Of a stretch of 7,027 bases of DNA, positions 4,299 through 7,027 are shown piece after piece. The DNA comes from SSC4 sp964443225 (lineage in GTDB: Bacteria > Chloroflexota > Anaerolineae > SSC4 > Amarolineaceae): NCBI GenBank assembly GCA_964443225.1, contig CAYUCC010000156.1, positions 1 to 7,027 on the forward strand, read 5' to 3'. Both the position numbers and the translations under genes were made by a program. Positions within the stretch are counted from its first letter, which is position 1. Each line of letters begins with the position of its first letter. A model generated the notes under the pieces. The model had not been told where the DNA came from. It worked only from the letters and a program-made list of their open reading frames with translations, and searched no databases.

Positions 4299-7027
4299 GC
4301 GGGGACCTCCAGGGGTTCGGACAGCTCTGCCAGCTCGCGTTTGTCGATCTCGAGCACAAAGGAGTGGCTGTTTTGGCGCACCACCGTGCGTACGCTGTCG
4401 ACGTGCGGCAGCAGGCTGCCCGCCTTGTCGGGCGGTGTGGCCAGGATGACCTGCAAGCCGGTATCGACCATGAACTTGAGGGCGCTGGCTGTGCGGGCGC
4501 TGTCCATCTTCCCAAAGGCCTCGTCGAAGATGGCCAGGCGAATCGTATCGGCGGGCCGCGGCTGGTTGAGCCGGTAGGCCTGGGCGAAACTGGCCGCCAT
4601 GGCGACGTAGAACGGCGTGGTGGTTTCGCCGCCCGACTTTTTGGTGCTGATCTGGCTGTGCAGGGCGCGGTCACCGTTGGGGTAGTGGATGCGGATGTCG
4701 TAGGCCAGGTAGTTGCGGTAGTCCTGCAGCCGGCGCAGCTCTGGTGCCAGGTCATCGCGCGCCCCCACGGTCAGCCACTCGAAGAGCATGTCCCAGCCTT
4801 CCTGGTGCCGCCGCCGGAAATCGCTGTCGAACAGCGACGCCCCCAGCACCGCCTGGCTGTCCATGATCAGGTCGTACACCTGGCGCAGGTCAGGTGCGGG
4901 GCTGGTGATGAACTCGTAGCGCTCGCCGCCGAAACGCAGCCGGCTCAGCGTTTCGTTCAGATAACCGAGCTGGCTGCGCGCATTTTCGATCTGCTCGCGC
5001 AGGCGGTGGATGAAGTTCTCCACCAGCTCCTGTTCGGCCAGGGTCCGCTGCTGCGCCACGCGCGCCCGGTAATCGGGCAGTTCGGTCGCCACACATTTGG
5101 CGCGCTCGGTGGCATAGCGTTCAGCATCCTCGTGGTCGTCGTAGCCAAAGTCGTGGTGGTGGCTGTAGGCCTGTTTGGCCTCGCGCAGCCGGTCGCGGCT
5201 GCGACTCTCGGCGGTGGTGTAATCGCCCTCGTACCGTGTTGCGTTCTCCAGCACGACGGCCAGCGGCTGCCGTTCGCAGCGGCGGGTATACTCTTTGGCA
5301 ATCTCCTCGGCCAGGTCGCTGGTCTGAGCGACATCTTCCAGGAGAAGGTAACCGTGCTGGGCGGCCCGGGCGGCTTCGAGGGCCTGCGCCAGGCGGGGGA
5401 TGATCTCACTGTCCAGCATGTGCACCTGAGATTCCAGGCGGCCCAGGGTGTGCGCGGCGTCGTCCAGCGCGGCCTGGGTGGCCTCCACCTGGTAGGCGGC
5501 GTCCTGCACCGCGGCCTCCAGTTTCGCAAGACTGCTCGCATCCAGCTCGTGCAGGGCCTGGCGCAGGCTGGCCGTTTCGCTTTCCAGGGTTGCCAGCCGG
5601 TCGAGCAGGGGCAGGTCACGTTCCAGGTCGATGAGACTCCGCACCTGGTCGCGGGTCAGGCCCAGGCGCTCGTCCAGGCCGGCCAGGTGCGTGGCGCAGT
5701 CGGCCAGTTCGGCACCCAGTGTGTGCAGCTGTTCTTCACGCGCCTGGATCTGGCGCGGGATGGCGCGGCTGCCGATGAACCAGCGCTGGTAGCGGCGCGG
5801 GTCGAGGTGGCTGGTGCTGTAGTTGTGGCGCACGAAACAGTCGCGCGTCACCGCCGTGCGGTGCGGGCGCAGCGCTTCCAGCGTGTCGCACTTGACGTAA
5901 TGACCCAGAAGCAGGTCGACATAAATTCGAGCCGCGGTGTGGCGTGTCTGAACCTCCACAGCCAGCCGGTCGTTGGCGACTGGTCTCAGGTCGGCGGCTG
6001 CGTGTTGGATGCGCTCGCAGTCGGGCAGCCCAACCCCGTGCAGGTTGTCCTCGATGCGCCGCGCACGGTAGAGGCGCATGGCGGCGTCGTAGTGTTCGGG
6101 TGGCACCAGCAGGTGAAAACGTGCGGCACCCAACACTCCTTCGACGGCGTCCTGCCAGGCTTCGTTATGCACCTGCAGCACCTGGCACAGGTAGACCACC
6201 TCATCCGGCCCCAGGCCCAATTCGGCGATCAGCAGCTGGCGCAGGCGGGCCGCGGCCGGCGCCTCGGCGGCATAACTGGTGTCGCGGTTGCCGCTGCGCA
6301 GCTGTTCGATTTCAGCGTGCAGCTGGGTGCCTGCGGTGCGCAGGCCGGCGATCCGCTCGTTGAGCAAGGCCCGCGCATCGGCATAACCGCGGCCGAGCTG
6401 CTCCAGGTCGACCTGCAGCTGCTGCAGCACACCGGGCAGACGGCTGGTTTCGTGGGGCGCTGGCGGCAGTTTCTGCGCCAGGAATTGGGTCACGCTGGCC
6501 GGCACGGGCTGCCCCTCGACCAACAGCCGGTTGTGCAGGCGTTGGATGGCGGCACTGGTCGCGCCCAGTGCACCGGCCATGTCATCGGCGCGGCGGCGCA
6601 GTGCGGCCTGCTCGTTGTCACCCGCCATCAGGGCTTCGCGCAGCGTGCGCTGGCGCGCCGCGGTGACGTCTGTTTGCAGGGCAAGCTGGGCCTGTAGCAG
6701 TGCCGCGTGCGCAGCCGCGCGCTGTGTTTGCAGGGCATCCCGTGTCTGGCTGGCGCGCTGCCACAACACGTCTGCTTCCGACCGTTCGTTCTGGCGGCGC
6801 AGCAGCTCGGCCTGCCCGGCATCGGCCTGTGCCTGGCGGCGAATCAGACCGTTGGTGATGCGCAGGCGCCGGCTGGCCGCCCGCGCCTGGTCGAGCTCTT
6901 CGATGTGCGCCAGCTCGGTGATGCGCGCCTCGACATCGGCCACCAGGTCTTCGAAATGGCGCAGGGTTTCGAGCTGCTCCTGCAGGGTCTTGACGTCGAC
7001 CAGGCTTTCGTCCAGGAGGTAGTTGTG
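4295..7027 (-). CDS. jetC: Wadjet SMC-like ATPase JetC, partial (N-terminus beyond right edge)
   Basis: This is the C-terminal 910 residues of an SMC/MukB-like ATPase of the COG4913 family, the JetC subunit of Wadjet. In that system JetABC forms a condensin-like motor that extrudes DNA loops and licenses cleavage of small circular DNA by JetD. The frame is open to the right edge, so the Walker A motif and the N-terminal head (roughly 200 residues, judging from the family) are missing. Visible regions, numbered within this fragment, are: an Ala/Gln/Arg-rich coiled coil at about 1-255; a hinge-like globular region at about 273-428, including VEGVLGAARFHLLVPPEHYD and LDPRRYQRWFIGSRAI; a second coiled coil at about 430-740; the ABC signature KKSGGETTTPF from residue 796 (SGGE codons at 4636-4625); and Walker B LAIFDEAFGKMD from 831, with the catalytic Glu at 836. 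It ends in a 4-base overlap with jetD. Generic SbcC/MukB is the alternative, but the downstream JetD-like gene argues for Wadjet. Confidence 0.9.
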   Translation of the reverse strand, partial: HNYLLDESLVDVKTLQEQLETLRHFEDLVADVEARITELAHIEELDQARAASRRLRITNGLIRRQAQADAGQAELLRRQNERSEADVLWQRASQTRDALQTQRAAAHAALLQAQLALQTDVTAARQRTLREALMAGDNEQAALRRRADDMAGALGATSAAIQRLHNRLLVEGQPVPASVTQFLAQKLPPAPHETSRLPGVLQQLQVDLEQLGRGYADARALLNERIAGLRTAGTQLHAEIEQLRSGNRDTSYAAEAPAAARLRQLLIAELGLGPDEVVYLCQVLQVHNEAWQDAVEGVLGAARFHLLVPPEHYDAAMRLYRARRIEDNLHGVGLPDCERIQHAAADLRPVANDRLAVEVQTRHTAARIYVDLLLGHYVKCDTLEALRPHRTAVTRDCFVRHNYSTSHLDPRRYQRWFIGSRAIPRQIQAREEQLHTLGAELADCATHLAGLDERLGLTRDQVRSLIDLERDLPLLDRLATLESETASLRQALHELDASSLAKLEAAVQDAAYQVEATQAALDDAAHTLGRLESQVHMLDSEIIPRLAQALEAARAAQHGYLLLEDVAQTSDLAEEIAKEYTRRCERQPLAVVLENATRYEGDYTTAESRSRDRLREAKQAYSHHHDFGYDDHEDAERYATERAKCVATELPDYRARVAQQRTLAEQELVENFIHRLREQIENARSQLGYLNETLSRLRFGGERYEFITSPAPDLRQVYDLIMDSQAVLGASLFDSDFRRRHQEGWDMLFEWLTVGARDDLAPELRRLQDYRNYLAYDIRIHYPNGDRALHSQISTKKSGGETTTPFYVAMAASFAQAYRLNQPRPADTIRLAIFDEAFGKMDSARTASALKFMVDTGLQVILATPPDKAGSLLPHVDSVRTVVRQNSHSFVLEIDKRELAELSEPLEVPA
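4305..4310 (-). promoter_or_regulatory. Shine-Dalgarno for jetD and GTGA stop/start overlap
   Basis: On the minus strand GGAGGT lies 6 bases before the GTG at 4298-4296 and sits inside the last codons of jetC. The jetC stop TGA (4297-4295) shares bases with this start. The arrangement supports GTG as the jetD start and points to translational coupling, which would keep the JetC to JetD ratio fixed. Confidence 0.75.

Noticed and set aside
3882..4577. 231-codon plus-strand frame across jetD and the end of jetC
   Set aside because: It is antisense to two well-supported genes and has no recognisable domain.
4364..6697. 777-codon open frame on the plus strand
   Set aside because: It is exactly antisense to jetC, which has clear motifs. 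The translation is low-complexity and rich in Gln, Val, Gly and His with no recognisable domain, as expected from a GC-rich opposite strand.

Overview
The window is a 7,027-base piece of GC-rich bacterial DNA in which every supported gene lies on the minus strand. Reading in the direction of transcription (high to low coordinates), the order is: an SMC-like ATPase (JetC, N-terminus beyond the right edge), JetD (DUF2220/Toprim), an S33-type alpha/beta hydrolase, a phosphoribosyltransferase-like protein, and a separately promoted AAA ATPase of the AAA_14/DUF4143 type (C-terminus beyond the left edge). The gene style is compatible with an environmental bacterium such as a Chloroflexota member, but no marker gene fixes the taxon, so that is only a guess. 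Two runs of exactly 100 N (1894-1993 and 3702-3801) look like fixed-length scaffold placeholders, and each one interrupts a gene.

Right part (3297-7027): the distal half of a Wadjet (JetABCD) plasmid- and foreign-DNA-defence operon. JetC carries the hinge, long coiled coils, the ABC signature SGGE and a Walker B motif. It ends in a 4-base GTGA overlap with jetD, whose GTG start has a good Shine-Dalgarno sequence. JetD keeps the Toprim DxD aspartates, but the preceding catalytic-glutamate region falls exactly in the N gap. In known Wadjet systems the JetABC condensin-like complex extrudes DNA loops and JetD cuts small circular DNA. jetA and jetB should lie just to the right of this window.

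Middle part (986-3255): 41 bases after jetD comes an apparently cytoplasmic TAP/proline-iminopeptidase-like hydrolase that runs into the first gap. Out of the other side of the gap comes a protein with a degenerate uracil-phosphoribosyltransferase-like fold. Neither is a recognised Wadjet component. They may be ordinary passengers or accessory genes.

Left part (1-985): a 101-base intergenic stretch holds a perfect 17-base inverted repeat with a 4-base loop, overlapping a near-consensus sigma70-type promoter whose expected start point falls on or next to the ATG of the ATPase gene. That suggests a leaderless, possibly autoregulated transcript. The ATPase gene is clearly less GC-rich than jetC, which fits separate acquisition.
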